Counted from the first letter of the stretch, positions 1 to 8,909 are shown. The stretch is DNA of 64,000 bases from Phragmitibacter sp965284365 (GCA_965284365.1 OZ260079.1:1798001-1862000), one strand, 5' to 3'. Numbers and translations: made by a program. The notes: a model not told the origin generated them from the letters alone.

Positions 1-1659
1 CGCGAGAAGTTGGGTGCATTTATCGATCGTCATGACAAAGTCTACGGGGCTGGTTTCAAGACACGGGTGCGCGCCCGCAATGCCTGGCAGATCGCACCCC
101 TGCTGCGCCGGTTGGGAGTGACCCATGTGCACGTCCATTTCGCCAATCGTGCCACGCATACCGCGCTGGCGTTGAAGCAGTTGGGCTTCACGTTCAGTTT
201 CACACCCCACGCGCAGGACTTCATGGTGGATCTGGGCAGCGACGATCTACTGCGCGAAATGATCCGGGAAGCGGAGTTCACAGTCGCAGTAAGTGATTTC
301 TCCCGGAAGCTGCTTTTGGATATTTGCCCCGGCGAAGAGGAAAAGATCGTCCGCATCTACAACGGCATTGAGCTGGACACCTTTCCTCCAGCGGAACCGT
401 CCCAAACTGGTCCGCTGCATGTGGTGGGTATCGGCCGGCTCATTGAGTTCAAAGGATTCCAACATCTCATTGGCGCCATGGCTTTGCTGAAGAAGCGGGG
501 GATCGCGGCGCAGGCACGGATAATTGGGGAAGGTCCCTTGCGGGATCAGCTTCAGGCCCAGATTGCGGAGGCCGGGTTGGAGGACTCCGTGGTGCTGGCG
601 GGTTCTTTGAGCCAGGAGAGCATCAAGCGGGAACTGGCCAGTGCGAACCTCTTTGTCCTGCCAAGCATTGTGGATGGCAAAGGCGCTTCTGATATTCTTC
701 CCACGGTCATCACGGAGGCAATGGCCTGCCGCTTGCCAGTGGTGAGCACGACCTTGGCAGGCATTCCCGAGATGGTGGCGGATGGGGATTCCGGCCTGCT
801 CGTGAACCCGGGGGATGAAGCCGCCTTGGCTGATGCCATGCAGCGGGTTTTGTCTGACGCACACTTGGCCACGCAGTTCGGCAGCGCCGGGCGAAAGAGA
901 GCAGAAACGCTCTTTGCGTTGAGCGTGACGGCTGGAACCCTGGCGGAAAAGTTTCGCTCTCTCCCTACAGCGGCTAGCCGGCTTGAGCTTTCCGAGACCG
1001 CCATTGGTTACCTCATGGCCAAGGAAGGCGTGAATGCCGACCAACTGCGAGATTTGCCCAATGATCCTTGCCTCCGGCTACTGTGTGCGAACCGGTCCTT
1101 AGACGAATCCTTGGCCGTGCGACGACTTGATCTGGAGTTTGTGCCGGATGCGTCAGTGGTCGAATCCCTGTGGTTGCGGAGGCCGGCCTGGCGGCAGACG
1201 CTGGAGAAACTACGCGGGGGGTTGGGAGACTCGGTGAGCGGTGAGGAGTTTTATACGCAGGCGCGGCTGGCCATTTGGATGGCAGATGCGCTTCCACGGC
1301 AGGGGGTGAAGCATTTGCATGCCTACCGGTCCGACACCGTCATCGCGGTCTGGTTGTGGAAGAACCTAACAGGCCTGAGCATCAGCGCGGCGATTGAAGA
1401 CTCCCCGACTTTGAGCCGCTCTGTGCTACAGAAAATCCTGGGCAGCTTTGACAAGGTGAGCGTTTCAGATCCCAAATTCGGGCCCGGCGGGAACGGCGTC
1501 TTGCCTTCTGATACGCTGCAGTTGAAAAAGCCGGTGAGCCATCGGATCATCCCAATCGGGCCGCTGCGGCTTAAGAAGCGCGTGCCGACACCGGTGACCG
1601 ATCGGAAGGCTATCGAGCGCCAATGGTTTCAATCATTACTGGGAGAACCTCATGCCTGA
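1..1659 (+). CDS. Glycosyltransferase family 4 (5' end outside window) with extra C-terminal half-domain
   Basis: The reading frame is open from base 1, so the N-terminus lies upstream; the first usable internal start is a TTG at 10. Residues about 20-320 (numbered from that TTG) form a GT-B glycosyltransferase of the GT4 type. The N-terminal Rossmann half has the HVHVHFAN and FTPHAQDF segments, and the C-terminal nucleotide-sugar half has GRLIEFKGF, IIGEGPL and the acidic E-x7-E-like stretch ending in TEAMACRLPVVST. The role is sugar transfer from a nucleotide sugar, most likely to exopolysaccharide or a surface glycan. Residues about 330-549 are an unusual extension whose middle (LHAYRSDT to SFDKVSVSD) resembles the N-terminal half of the same enzyme. 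It overlaps the next glycosyltransferase by 8 bases, which implies one operon. Family call is firm; substrate unknown. Confidence 0.85.
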   Translation, partial: REKLGAFIDRHDKVYGAGFKTRVRARNAWQIAPLLRRLGVTHVHVHFANRATHTALALKQLGFTFSFTPHAQDFMVDLGSDDLLREMIREAEFTVAVSDFSRKLLLDICPGEEEKIVRIYNGIELDTFPPAEPSQTGPLHVVGIGRLIEFKGFQHLIGAMALLKKRGIAAQARIIGEGPLRDQLQAQIAEAGLEDSVVLAGSLSQESIKRELASANLFVLPSIVDGKGASDILPTVITEAMACRLPVVSTTLAGIPEMVADGDSGLLVNPGDEAALADAMQRVLSDAHLATQFGSAGRKRAETLFALSVTAGTLAEKFRSLPTAASRLELSETAIGYLMAKEGVNADQLRDLPNDPCLRLLCANRSLDESLAVRRLDLEFVPDASVVESLWLRRPAWRQTLEKLRGGLGDSVSGEEFYTQARLAIWMADALPRQGVKHLHAYRSDTVIAVWLWKNLTGLSISAAIEDSPTLSRSVLQKILGSFDKVSVSDPKFGPGGNGVLPSDTLQLKKPVSHRIIPIGPLRLKKRVPTPVTDRKAIERQWFQSLLGEPHA

Positions 1660-2917
1660 CCGGATCGCTGTCGTTATTCCCTGTTACAATCATGCGCAGT
1701 ATATTGGAGCGGCGCTGGATTCGGTGTTGGCGCAAACGCGGAAGCCTAACCGGATCCTGGTGATTGACGACGGGTCAAAAGATCGGTCGCCCGAGGTTTT
1801 GGAACAGTACCGTTCCAAAGGTGTGGAGGTGCAGTGCCGCGAGAACCGGGGCGCGCACAATACCATCAATGAACTGGTGGAATTGGCCGCTCACGATTGT
1901 GAGTGGGTGGCCATTCTGAATTCAGATGACCGCTATCTGCCGACACGGCTGGAGAAGTGCCTGGAACTGGCGAGTCAGCAGCCGGGGAAATCCGTCTTCG
2001 CGACGGGGCTCCAAGTCATTGATGGTGAGGGTGTCAAGATGGCCGAAGACGCTCCCCGCTCCCGCTGGTTTCACGGTGCCTGGAGTCTCGGGGAACAGGA
2101 AGGAATCAGCATCGCCGGGTGGCTGGGGCAGGCCAATTTCGTTGCCACCACGAGCAATGTCTTTGCCCGTGCCTCCTACCTGAAGACCTATCCCTTTCGG
2201 CCCTACCGCTTTAATCACGACTACTTCTTTCTGGCGACTGCGGCTTTGGAGAACCAAATCGCGATCTCCCGGGAGGTGCTGGTGGAATACCGGGTGCATG
2301 GCAGTAACACCATCGCCACAAGACCAGAGCCGCTGATCCGGGAAATGCTGCGGCTGCATTTGGATTTGTACAAGCGGCATGCGGCGGCCCTGATCGCGCA
2401 TCCGGACATGCGGCAGCGGTTTTACGATTTCACACGCTATGCATGGGAGAGCATCAGCAGCTTCCACGCGGGTGCTTTGCAGGTGCTTCTGGCGCAGATG
2501 GCCGCAGTGCAGTCCGACGAGGATCTGGAGGCCCTGACGGCCAATTTCGAAGGACCCGAGCTGGCGGAATTCCCCAATCGGCTTCTCGCCGGCGCCTTTG
2601 ATGGCAAGACTTCTCTTGGTTCGGGAGCCGTTCTGAGTAAACGACTTGCGGAGGCGAAAGCGAGCTATGATGAAGCCAAGAAAGATCGCGATGCTCTGGA
2701 GAAACTGAGCCGTTTCCGCCAGAAAATGCTACGGTCCCGCTGGGTCCGACTGGGGTTGGTCATGGGCCTGGCTCATCCACTGGTGAGCAACCGTGGAAAG
2801 AAGCCTCATGAGAAGATGCTCTGGCTCTGTGACGCCTGCCAGGGGAATTGGTGGTTAAAGCTGGGAGAGAAACTCGGTTCCCGTAGTGCTGAACAATTGC
2901 GGCGGGGAGAGGTCTGA
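1652..2917 (+). CDS. Glycosyltransferase family 2
   Basis: The first 220 residues are a GT-A (GT2) fold. It opens with IAVVIPCYNHAQYIGAALDS, has the nucleotide-binding VIDDGSKDRS, and a metal-binding LNSDD in the DxD position. It should transfer an activated sugar to a growing glycan at the cytoplasmic face of the inner membrane. The C-terminal 200 residues are helical. They include a charged segment around AKASYDEAKKDRDALEKLSR that could form a short coiled coil, and they end in a basic tail. The start overlaps the end of the preceding GT4 gene by 8 bases, so the two are probably translationally coupled members of a surface polysaccharide locus extending to the left. Acceptor and donor cannot be told from sequence. 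Confidence 0.88.
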   Translation: MPDRIAVVIPCYNHAQYIGAALDSVLAQTRKPNRILVIDDGSKDRSPEVLEQYRSKGVEVQCRENRGAHNTINELVELAAHDCEWVAILNSDDRYLPTRLEKCLELASQQPGKSVFATGLQVIDGEGVKMAEDAPRSRWFHGAWSLGEQEGISIAGWLGQANFVATTSNVFARASYLKTYPFRPYRFNHDYFFLATAALENQIAISREVLVEYRVHGSNTIATRPEPLIREMLRLHLDLYKRHAAALIAHPDMRQRFYDFTRYAWESISSFHAGALQVLLAQMAAVQSDEDLEALTANFEGPELAEFPNRLLAGAFDGKTSLGSGAVLSKRLAEAKASYDEAKKDRDALEKLSRFRQKMLRSRWVRLGLVMGLAHPLVSNRGKKPHEKMLWLCDACQGNWWLKLGEKLGSRSAEQLRRGEV

Positions 2918-2965
2918 AGAGAATGCGGCGTTAATGGCGTCGCACGCTTTTCACCATCCATTGCG

Positions 2966-2994
2966 TTGACAGTCCGGGCACTCCTCCTTATGCT
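2966..2994 (+). promoter_or_regulatory. Sigma-70-type promoter for the small lipoprotein gene
   Basis: A perfect -35 hexamer TTGACA (2966-2971) is followed by a 17-base spacer and the -10 hexamer TATGCT (2989-2994, 4 of 6 matches). Transcription should start near 3001, only a few bases before the ATG at 3004, so the mRNA would be nearly leaderless. Confidence 0.6.
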
Positions 2995-3003
2995 GGAGTG
3001 TTT

Positions 3004-3504
3004 ATGAGTTTGCCCGGATATCTCCCTTTGACCCGCATTCTGCTTGCCCTTTGCGTCGGCGTTTTGGCTGCCTCCTGTAGCACCAAAGTGGTCACTGACC
3101 AAGCCTCCATCATCAAGGTGAAAACCTTTCATCTGAGAGATGCGCTCGCCCCAGTGGAGCCCGTCGCGGATCCTGCCATCAATTTTGAGCGGCAATACGT
3201 TTTATACGGTGCGGTCCATTACACTGATATGGAAGATCGCGAAGGGAACTACTTTTCCGTCTTCTGGAATGTGGAAGACAAAAGCCAGCCAGTCAAAGTG
3301 CGCTTCGAGTACACTCAAGTTGCGACTGGCCTGGATGTGAAGACCGTCGAACAGGAAGTGAGCGAGCTAAAAGGCCGCAACATCACGAATTTCTCTTTCA
3401 CCGGGAACGATTATCTCACCAACGGTCCCGTCAACTCCTGGCGTGCCAGCGTCGTGAGGGGCAAAGATGTGCTGGTTAGCTATAATTCGTATCTTTGGAA
3501 GTAG
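3004..3504 (+). CDS. Small predicted lipoprotein, function unknown
   Basis: The product is 166 residues with an N-terminal signal sequence ending in a lipobox-like LAASC near residue 25, so it is expected to be lipidated and anchored in the envelope. A GTG at 2998 is an alternative start. The rest is a beta-rich sequence with the segments VLYGAVHYTDMEDREGNYF and FSVFWNVEDKS, without a family I can name. It stands alone between its own promoter (2966-2994) and a strong terminator (3519-3548), so it is a monocistronic unit. Coding evidence is the signal sequence, promoter and terminator framing it; no function is assigned. Confidence 0.75.
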   Translation: MSLPGYLPLTRILLALCVGVLAASCSTKVVTDQASIIKVKTFHLRDALAPVEPVADPAINFERQYVLYGAVHYTDMEDREGNYFSVFWNVEDKSQPVKVRFEYTQVATGLDVKTVEQEVSELKGRNITNFSFTGNDYLTNGPVNSWRASVVRGKDVLVSYNSYLWK

Positions 3505-3518
3505 ATCTTGATGACATG

Positions 3519-3548
3519 GCGCGTGCTCCCTGCGGCACGCGCTTTTTT
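3519..3548 (+). terminator. Rho-independent terminator of the lipoprotein gene
   Basis: An 8-bp perfect stem GCGCGTGC (3519-3526) / GCACGCGC (3535-3542) with an 8-base loop is followed directly by six T residues (3543-3548). It lies 14 bases after the stop codon. Confidence 0.9.
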
Positions 3549-3742
3549 GTGTTTTCAGTCCTTACGTCTGACACGTTCGTAACTCTATTTAGCTTGATCA
3601 CACTCGCCATGCCCGTCCCTGCTGCCAAGCATCGATGTCAGGCTCTGGACTTCCGAAAATGCATGGAAGTCAGCCTCGCGTCCGGAGCCATGGTGGGCCA
3701 TGCATACTGCCCCCAAGCCTAAATTCCTTCTCTTTCGCTCCC

Positions 3743-4279
3743 ATGACGCCTCCAGCCCCCATTTTTGTCGGTCGAATAGGTAATCTTTTATGGATTAGGG
3801 TGGAGGGCAAAGGATCTTTCCAGAACAGCATCCAGGTTAAACGCTGTTTTCAAACCACAATGGAGGGTGGCACCCGCCACTTCGTGGTAGACTTGGAGCG
3901 CTGTCCCATCATGGACAGCACCTTCATGGGAACACTGACCGGTGCGGCCTTGAATTTGCGTGAACTGGGCAACGGTGAAGTCACCGTGGTCAATGCAAAT
4001 GCGCGGAACAAGCAGCTCCTCAACAGCCTGGGGCTGGATCACATTCTCGACGTGGACAGCGACGGCTCGAAGCACCGGAAGGAACGGGAACAGATCCTCG
4101 CTGAACTGAAGAACTGCCAGGAGGGAGTGGAAGCTCCCTGCAAGGAAGAACAGGCCGCGCATGTGCTGGACGCCCATAAGGCGCTCTCGCAGGCGAACAA
4201 CCAGAACGAAAGCCGCTTCAGGGACGTCATCGAATTCCTCGAAAAAGAAGTACGATCCCGTGACGGTGTCACCGTCTAG
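3743..4279 (+). CDS. STAS-domain anti-sigma-factor antagonist-like protein
   Basis: The ATG at 3743 is chosen because the sequence upstream in the same frame is not protein-like and the STAS fold begins directly with PIFVGRIGNLLWIRVEGKG. Residues about 5-105 show the SpoIIAA/RsbV pattern: FVVDLERCPIMDSTFMGTL with the Ser of DST in the phosphorylation position, then GEVTVVNAN and LNSLGLDHILDVDSD. The last 70 residues are charged and helical (coiled-coil-like tail). The product is 178 aa. The next gene encodes a SpoIIE-type phosphatase 69 bases downstream, so this protein is the natural substrate of that enzyme in a partner-switching pathway. No anti-sigma kinase is encoded nearby. Confidence 0.82.
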   Translation: MTPPAPIFVGRIGNLLWIRVEGKGSFQNSIQVKRCFQTTMEGGTRHFVVDLERCPIMDSTFMGTLTGAALNLRELGNGEVTVVNANARNKQLLNSLGLDHILDVDSDGSKHRKEREQILAELKNCQEGVEAPCKEEQAAHVLDAHKALSQANNQNESRFRDVIEFLEKEVRSRDGVTV

Positions 4280-4348
4280 ATAGCCAAAAGAGTGTAAGCT
4301 GGCCATGTTAACAGCCGCGATTTCCAATCTGCCCCGTCTTTGCTTATC

Positions 4349-5794
4349 ATGACAGGTTGGATCGTCGCCGCTATTCTCTTGATGGTGATTGTTGGGGTCG
4401 GTTGGCCACTCTACAAAAGCAAGCAAGCTGTAGCAGAGCAACTGGCTGACTTTCTCAAAGGCGATGCTGATCGCGCAGCAAGAAGACGGCGCGTTTTCGA
4501 TGTTTTGCACAAGCTGGGCGATGCCATCTTTAGTGGCCAGCCTGATGCGACGATCCACCGCCTTATCGCGGAAGGGGCGGCCGCCACTGTCGAAGCCGAA
4601 GGTGCGATTCTGTATCTCCTGGACGACAAAGGGCAGTCGCTGGTGCCGCGTCATTGTACAAAAGATTGCCCGCCTTTGATCGCGCTGCCCGAGCGTATCG
4701 TTACCCAGGCCCGCACCAACAGCGGCACTTTGCCGAGCTTTTTGCGACTCCATAGCATCGCACCTGGCGAAGGGGTGATTGGACATGTCTTCTCCACGCA
4801 AAAAGAGGAGAACGTACCTGATCTCCGGCAACACCCGAAGTTTGACGGCAAGCCCAATCCCTTTCAGCAGCATGTGTCGGCCTTGCTCGCTCCCTTGAGC
4901 CACGGAGGCCGGCATTTGGGTGTAATGGCGGCATGCTCGAACCGTGCAAATTCCTTTGGCGACCATGAACTGGAAATGTTTGTCGCCTTGGCGGAACAAT
5001 GCGGATTCGCCCTTGGAAACGCTAAAGCACACCAGGAGGCCAACGCGAAGAAAACGCTCGAAGGTGAGCTTCGCAACGCCAGCGAGATCCAGCGCATTCT
5101 GTTACCGGAAAATCCGCCCGCCCTCGCCGGATTTGAATTGGCCGCCCGCAACATTCCCGCACGCCTCGTCAGCGGAGACTACTACGATTTTTTCCCGATC
5201 GATGGCAATCATGTGGGTGTCGCCATCGCTGATGTCTGCGGCAAAGGTATTCCAGCTTCTCTGCTCACCGCCATGTGCCGAAGTGTGCTGCGGGCGAATG
5301 CGCGGGAAATCATCAGCCCTGCAGCCGTGCTGGGCTTGGTGAATCGGAATCTCTTTCCTGACATCCGCGAAGACATGTTCATCACGGCGGGTTACGCGGT
5401 ACTTTCCAATGACGGCACTGCCATTTCCTTTGCCCGGGCGGGACACACCAACCCGCTGCTTTGGAAAATGGCGACGGGCGCGGTGGAAGAGATTAAAGCA
5501 CCGGGTCTGGCCGTAGGCGTGGACAAGGGACCTGTGTTTGAGCGGCTGACCAAAGACATCGTGGTACCAATGGATCCTGGCGATGTGCTGCTCCTCTATA
5601 CCGATGGCGTGGATGAGGCTACGGATCACAAGGGTCTGCTCTTCGGCGTGGAACGCATCAAGACCGTCCTTGGTCTCGCTTCCCCCAATGGAGCGGCCGC
5701 AGTGGTGGAAGCCATGTGTGACGCCGTCATGAAGTTCATGAGCAGTGAACCCCAGGGCGATGACATTACTCTGGTCGCAATCCGCCGGAAGTAA
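4349..5794 (+). CDS. Membrane-anchored GAF / SpoIIE-type PP2C serine phosphatase
   Basis: The ATG at 4349 is preferred over a TTG at 4340 because it begins a clean N-terminal anchor (WIVAAILLMVIVGVGWPLY). Residues about 45-215 are a GAF sensor domain (EGAILYLLDDKGQSLVPRH; PGEGVIGHVF). A short helical linker leads to a PP2C/SpoIIE phosphatase domain (about 235-481). Its metal-binding acidic motifs are visible as SGDYYDF, ADVCGKG, YTDGVDEA and DDITLVAI. The likely role is dephosphorylation of a STAS protein in response to a small ligand or redox signal, and the STAS gene lies immediately upstream. It converges with tsaD, with 14 bases between the stops. The input ligand and downstream regulator are unknown. 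Confidence 0.88.
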   Translation: MTGWIVAAILLMVIVGVGWPLYKSKQAVAEQLADFLKGDADRAARRRRVFDVLHKLGDAIFSGQPDATIHRLIAEGAAATVEAEGAILYLLDDKGQSLVPRHCTKDCPPLIALPERIVTQARTNSGTLPSFLRLHSIAPGEGVIGHVFSTQKEENVPDLRQHPKFDGKPNPFQQHVSALLAPLSHGGRHLGVMAACSNRANSFGDHELEMFVALAEQCGFALGNAKAHQEANAKKTLEGELRNASEIQRILLPENPPALAGFELAARNIPARLVSGDYYDFFPIDGNHVGVAIADVCGKGIPASLLTAMCRSVLRANAREIISPAAVLGLVNRNLFPDIREDMFITAGYAVLSNDGTAISFARAGHTNPLLWKMATGAVEEIKAPGLAVGVDKGPVFERLTKDIVVPMDPGDVLLLYTDGVDEATDHKGLLFGVERIKTVLGLASPNGAAAVVEAMCDAVMKFMSSEPQGDDITLVAIRRK

Positions 5795-5808
5795 GCAAAG
5801 CTGGCGCC

Positions 5809-6843
5809 TTACGAGGCTGCTGTGGCCAACGGCAAATGCGGATGCACATCCGTTTCCAAGGGTGAACGATATCCAAGCTTCCAACGATGCACAGCCGCAA
5901 AGCCAATCATGGCGGCGTTGTCTGTGGAGTAACGGGGTTCGGTAAGCCGAAGCGACAGTCGTTCCTCGGAGCAGCGCTTTTGAAAGAGCGATCGCAATCG
6001 GGAGTTGCAGCTAACCCCACCACTGACCGCGATGATCTTTTCACGATGCTTTTTTGCGGCGGCAATGGCCTTCTCCACCAGCACCTCGACCACTGCCTCC
6101 TGGAAAGAAGCGCACAGGTTATTCACGACAATCTCCTGAGTGAGATCCACTTTCGGCATGAGATAAAGCACCGAAGTCTTGAGCCCGCTGAAGCTGAACT
6201 CGCTATTACCGCTATCCATCATGCTGCGAGGAAAATCGTATGCTGTCGCATTGCCTTGTTGGGCACGTTTATCAATTTCGGGTCCGCCCGGATAAGGAAG
6301 CCCGAGCATCTTGCCAACCTTGTCAAAAGCTTCGCCGGCCGCGTCATCACGTGTGCGTCCCAGCATGATATAATCACCAACCGCTTTGACATGCAGAAGC
6401 ATGGTATGCCCGCCGCTGACGATGAGGGCCACGTGTGAAGGTATCTCCTGATCCGCCGCCCGCTCCGCGGTGCCCATAAACGGAGAGAGCAGGTGACCCT
6501 CCAGATGATTGATTGCCAGGAAAGGTTTGCCCGTCGCCAAGGCAAGAGACTTGGCCATGGTGCTGCCAATCAAAAGAGAACTGACAAGGCCTGGTCCACT
6601 GGTGGCCGCAAAGGCGTCGATGTCATCCAGCGTGGCTCCGGCACCCGTCACAGCATTTGTGCAAAGTTCCCGCACATGCAGAATGTGATTGCGTGAGGCC
6701 AGTTCCGGCACCACGCCGCCATAGACTCGGTGGGCTTCGATCTGCGTTGCCACCTCACTGCTCAAGACCGACCCGTCTTGTGTGAGCACAGCAGCAGCCG
6801 TCTCATCACACGAGGTCTCCAGAGCCAGAATCAATCCACCCAT
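5809..6843 (-). CDS. tsaD: tRNA N6-threonylcarbamoyladenosine synthase TsaD
   Basis: This is the catalytic subunit for transfer of the threonylcarbamoyl group to A37 of ANN-decoding tRNAs, acting in the cytoplasm with TsaB and TsaE. The ATG at 6843 gives the canonical opening MGGLILALETSCDETAAAV. A TTG at 6864, overlapping the upstream stop codon, would add seven residues and is less likely. The metal-binding HxxxH is INHLEGHL (His113, His117), the phosphate-binding SGGHTMLL and VSGGVSCNSRL segments are present, and the C-terminal acidic ligand is in STDNAAMI. At 344 aa it has the usual length. It is the last gene of the long minus-strand run that begins at argD, 17 bases after the protease gene. 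Confidence 0.96.
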   Translation of the reverse strand: MGGLILALETSCDETAAAVLTQDGSVLSSEVATQIEAHRVYGGVVPELASRNHILHVRELCTNAVTGAGATLDDIDAFAATSGPGLVSSLLIGSTMAKSLALATGKPFLAINHLEGHLLSPFMGTAERAADQEIPSHVALIVSGGHTMLLHVKAVGDYIMLGRTRDDAAGEAFDKVGKMLGLPYPGGPEIDKRAQQGNATAYDFPRSMMDSGNSEFSFSGLKTSVLYLMPKVDLTQEIVVNNLCASFQEAVVEVLVEKAIAAAKKHREKIIAVSGGVSCNSRLRSLFQKRCSEERLSLRLTEPRYSTDNAAMIGFAAVHRWKLGYRSPLETDVHPHLPLATAAS

Positions 6844-6860
6844 GCGCGTTGCGTTAGCTG

Positions 6861-8249
6861 TCAAGGCTTGTTAACGTTGGGCGTGGTGAGCTCCCGAATG
6901 ATATTCGGTTCGGCAGGAGGGGCCGGCGTCACTGGATTGGCGGGAGCCGCAGGAACCGGAGCGGGCGCCGCTTTTTTGAAGTCCGCGTAGATCAGCAAGC
7001 CTTTCATGACGTCGGCGGCGCGCTCCAACTGATGATCATCCAGCTTGGCCAGGTCAAGCGCACGGGCCTCGCCCGCGGAAGCGCTGATGCGCCACTGCAT
7101 GATCTTTGCTTCCTCCTCGGAAGTTAAGGCCGAGACAATGTTGGGCTCCACGCCATTCTCATGGATGGTGCGGTGCGCGGGTGTGTAATACTTCGCGGTC
7201 GTCAGCTTCATGGCTGCGCCGTTCTTCATGGGAAGGATCGTTTGCACCGAGCCTTTGCCAAAGCTGGTCGTGCCCACAATGATGGCGCGCTTCAAATCCT
7301 GTAGCGCACCCGCCACCAGTTCGGAGCCGCTGGCACTGCCCTGATTGATCAACACAGCGATTGGATACTCACGTGAACCTTTGCCGGGGCGTGCAGGCGT
7401 GCGATAGGGTGGGGGATTCTGCGATGCCACGCGGCCTTCCGTCGTCACCACGACTGTATTGGGTGGCAGGAACTCTCCGCATACCGCTACGGCGGAATCA
7501 ATGAGACCACCAGGATTGTTCCGCAAATCCAGCACAAAGGCCTGCATACCCTGCTTCTCCAAAGCATCCAACTCTGTGCTGAGATCCTTAGCAGTGTTCT
7601 GCGTGAACTCAGTGAGCCGTGCGTAGCCGATCTTCCACGGTGCGGCCATCTTTACATGCAGGAGCATGGCATCACGCACGGAACTTTCCTGGAGCGCCAC
7701 ACGCAGCAGACTAAAGTCCAGGAACTGCTTGGTGCCTGGACGGCGCACCGTGATGCGGATGGTCTCACCTGCCTTGCCTTTGAGGTGCTGCACGGCTTCC
7801 ATCGTGCTCATGCTGTCGGTGAGCACTTCGCCGATGCGGATGATCTGGTCATTCGGCAGAACACCGGCTTTGGCAGCGGGCCCATCTTCCTGGACCGTGA
7901 TGATGGTCAAAACATTCTGGCGTAGGGCGATGGTAATGCCGACTCCTTCGCTGGTGTCGCGTTGCTCCTGCTGCATCTCTTCGAAGAGATTCTGCCCCAT
8001 GTATTCGCAATGCGGATCGAGCGCGTTCAGCATGCCCTTCAGGGCGCCTTCCACGAGTGCTTCATAGGATACCTTCTTGGGATCGACGTAGTTTTGCCGC
8101 ACGATCTCCATGGCGCGCGTGAGCAGCTCCAACTCTTTGAAGGCAGAATCCTTGGGCGGAGCGGGTGGAGGTTCCTGCGCGAAAGCGGGAGAGGCCATCG
8201 TCAGGCAGCCGCCGAGGAAAATGGCAGAGAGTGTGCGGGTCGGAAGCAT
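6861..8249 (-). CDS. S41 family C-terminal processing peptidase (Ctp/Prc type)
   Basis: A Sec signal peptide (ending about ASPAFAQ, residue 25) sends this 462-residue protease to the periplasm. A PDZ domain covers about residues 95-185 (EGVGITIALRQNVLTI to VRRPG), followed by the S41 catalytic core. The catalytic Ser307 lies in NQGSASGSE and Lys332 in SFGKGSVQT, spaced 25 residues apart as in the E. coli Prc and B. subtilis CtpB dyads. The C-terminal 60 residues are Ala/Pro-rich and low complexity, probably a linker or wall-associated tail. The family trims C-termini of envelope proteins or peptidoglycan hydrolases; the substrate is not evident. It sits 42 bases after gmk. Confidence 0.92.
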   Translation of the reverse strand: MLPTRTLSAIFLGGCLTMASPAFAQEPPPAPPKDSAFKELELLTRAMEIVRQNYVDPKKVSYEALVEGALKGMLNALDPHCEYMGQNLFEEMQQEQRDTSEGVGITIALRQNVLTIITVQEDGPAAKAGVLPNDQIIRIGEVLTDSMSTMEAVQHLKGKAGETIRITVRRPGTKQFLDFSLLRVALQESSVRDAMLLHVKMAAPWKIGYARLTEFTQNTAKDLSTELDALEKQGMQAFVLDLRNNPGGLIDSAVAVCGEFLPPNTVVVTTEGRVASQNPPPYRTPARPGKGSREYPIAVLINQGSASGSELVAGALQDLKRAIIVGTTSFGKGSVQTILPMKNGAAMKLTTAKYYTPAHRTIHENGVEPNIVSALTSEEEAKIMQWRISASAGEARALDLAKLDDHQLERAADVMKGLLIYADFKKAAPAPVPAAPANPVTPAPPAEPNIIRELTTPNVNKP

Positions 8250-8291
8250 GGCAGTGAGAGATGAATATACGCTGGGGTTCGCCCGGATGCG

Positions 8292-8909
8292 TCAGTGATC
8301 GGTGTGCTGGCGTCTCGAGCGCAATCTTTCCGCCAGAAGCAGACTGCGAAAACGCACATAGTCTTCCTCGTGGGAACCGCTCACCAGTACATTCTGATAA
8401 GCCGACCAACTCTCCATTTCCTCCAAGGCATTTTTCAGACGGAGTGCGAGCCGTTCGGCGCTTTCGGAACCGCGACCGGAGAGCCGCTTTTCCAACTCCT
8501 CCACACTTGGCGGAAGAATGAAGATATCGGCGAAACATCTTTGGATGAGATCGTCCGCGCAGGCGCGCACATCAGCAGCGCCTTGCACATCGATATCGAG
8601 GAGCACGTCCTGACCACGCAGCAGATGCTCAGTGATGTAGCTTTTGGGCGTGCCGTAAAGGTGGTTATGAACCCGGGCGTATTCGAAGAAATCACCCTGC
8701 TCCACGCGATTCAAAAAATCTTCTTCGGAGAGGAAGTAGTAGTCCCTACCATGCTTCTCATAGTCGCGGGGCGGTCTTGTTGTGCAGGACACGGAAAAGA
8801 TGGCCTCCCCTTCATCACAGAGACGGCGGCAGAGGGTCGTTTTGCCCGAGCCTGAAGGGCCGGATACCGTGAGCAATACGCCGAGCCGTGTAGTGGGAAG
8901 TTGCAGCAT
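8292..8909 (-). CDS. gmk: Guanylate kinase
   Basis: The enzyme phosphorylates GMP to GDP with ATP in the cytoplasm. The P-loop is GPSGSGKTT (about residues 17-25). The GMP-binding region has SCTTRPPRDYEKHGRDYYF, followed by FLNRVEQGDFFEYARVHNHLYGTP and the DIDVQGAADVR core. The 205-aa length is normal for the family. It lies downstream of yicC, a common bacterial neighbour, but here a DUF6807 gene is inserted between them. Spacing to that gene is 27 bases, which supports cotranscription. Confidence 0.96.
   Translation of the reverse strand: MLQLPTTRLGVLLTVSGPSGSGKTTLCRRLCDEGEAIFSVSCTTRPPRDYEKHGRDYYFLSEEDFLNRVEQGDFFEYARVHNHLYGTPKSYITEHLLRGQDVLLDIDVQGAADVRACADDLIQRCFADIFILPPSVEELEKRLSGRGSESAERLALRLKNALEEMESWSAYQNVLVSGSHEEDYVRFRSLLLAERLRSRRQHTDH

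Noticed and set aside
3788..5032. Long open frame (414 codons) on the minus strand opposite the STAS and phosphatase genes
   Set aside because: It is antisense to two genes with clear motifs; high GC at third positions creates such frames. No domain is visible.
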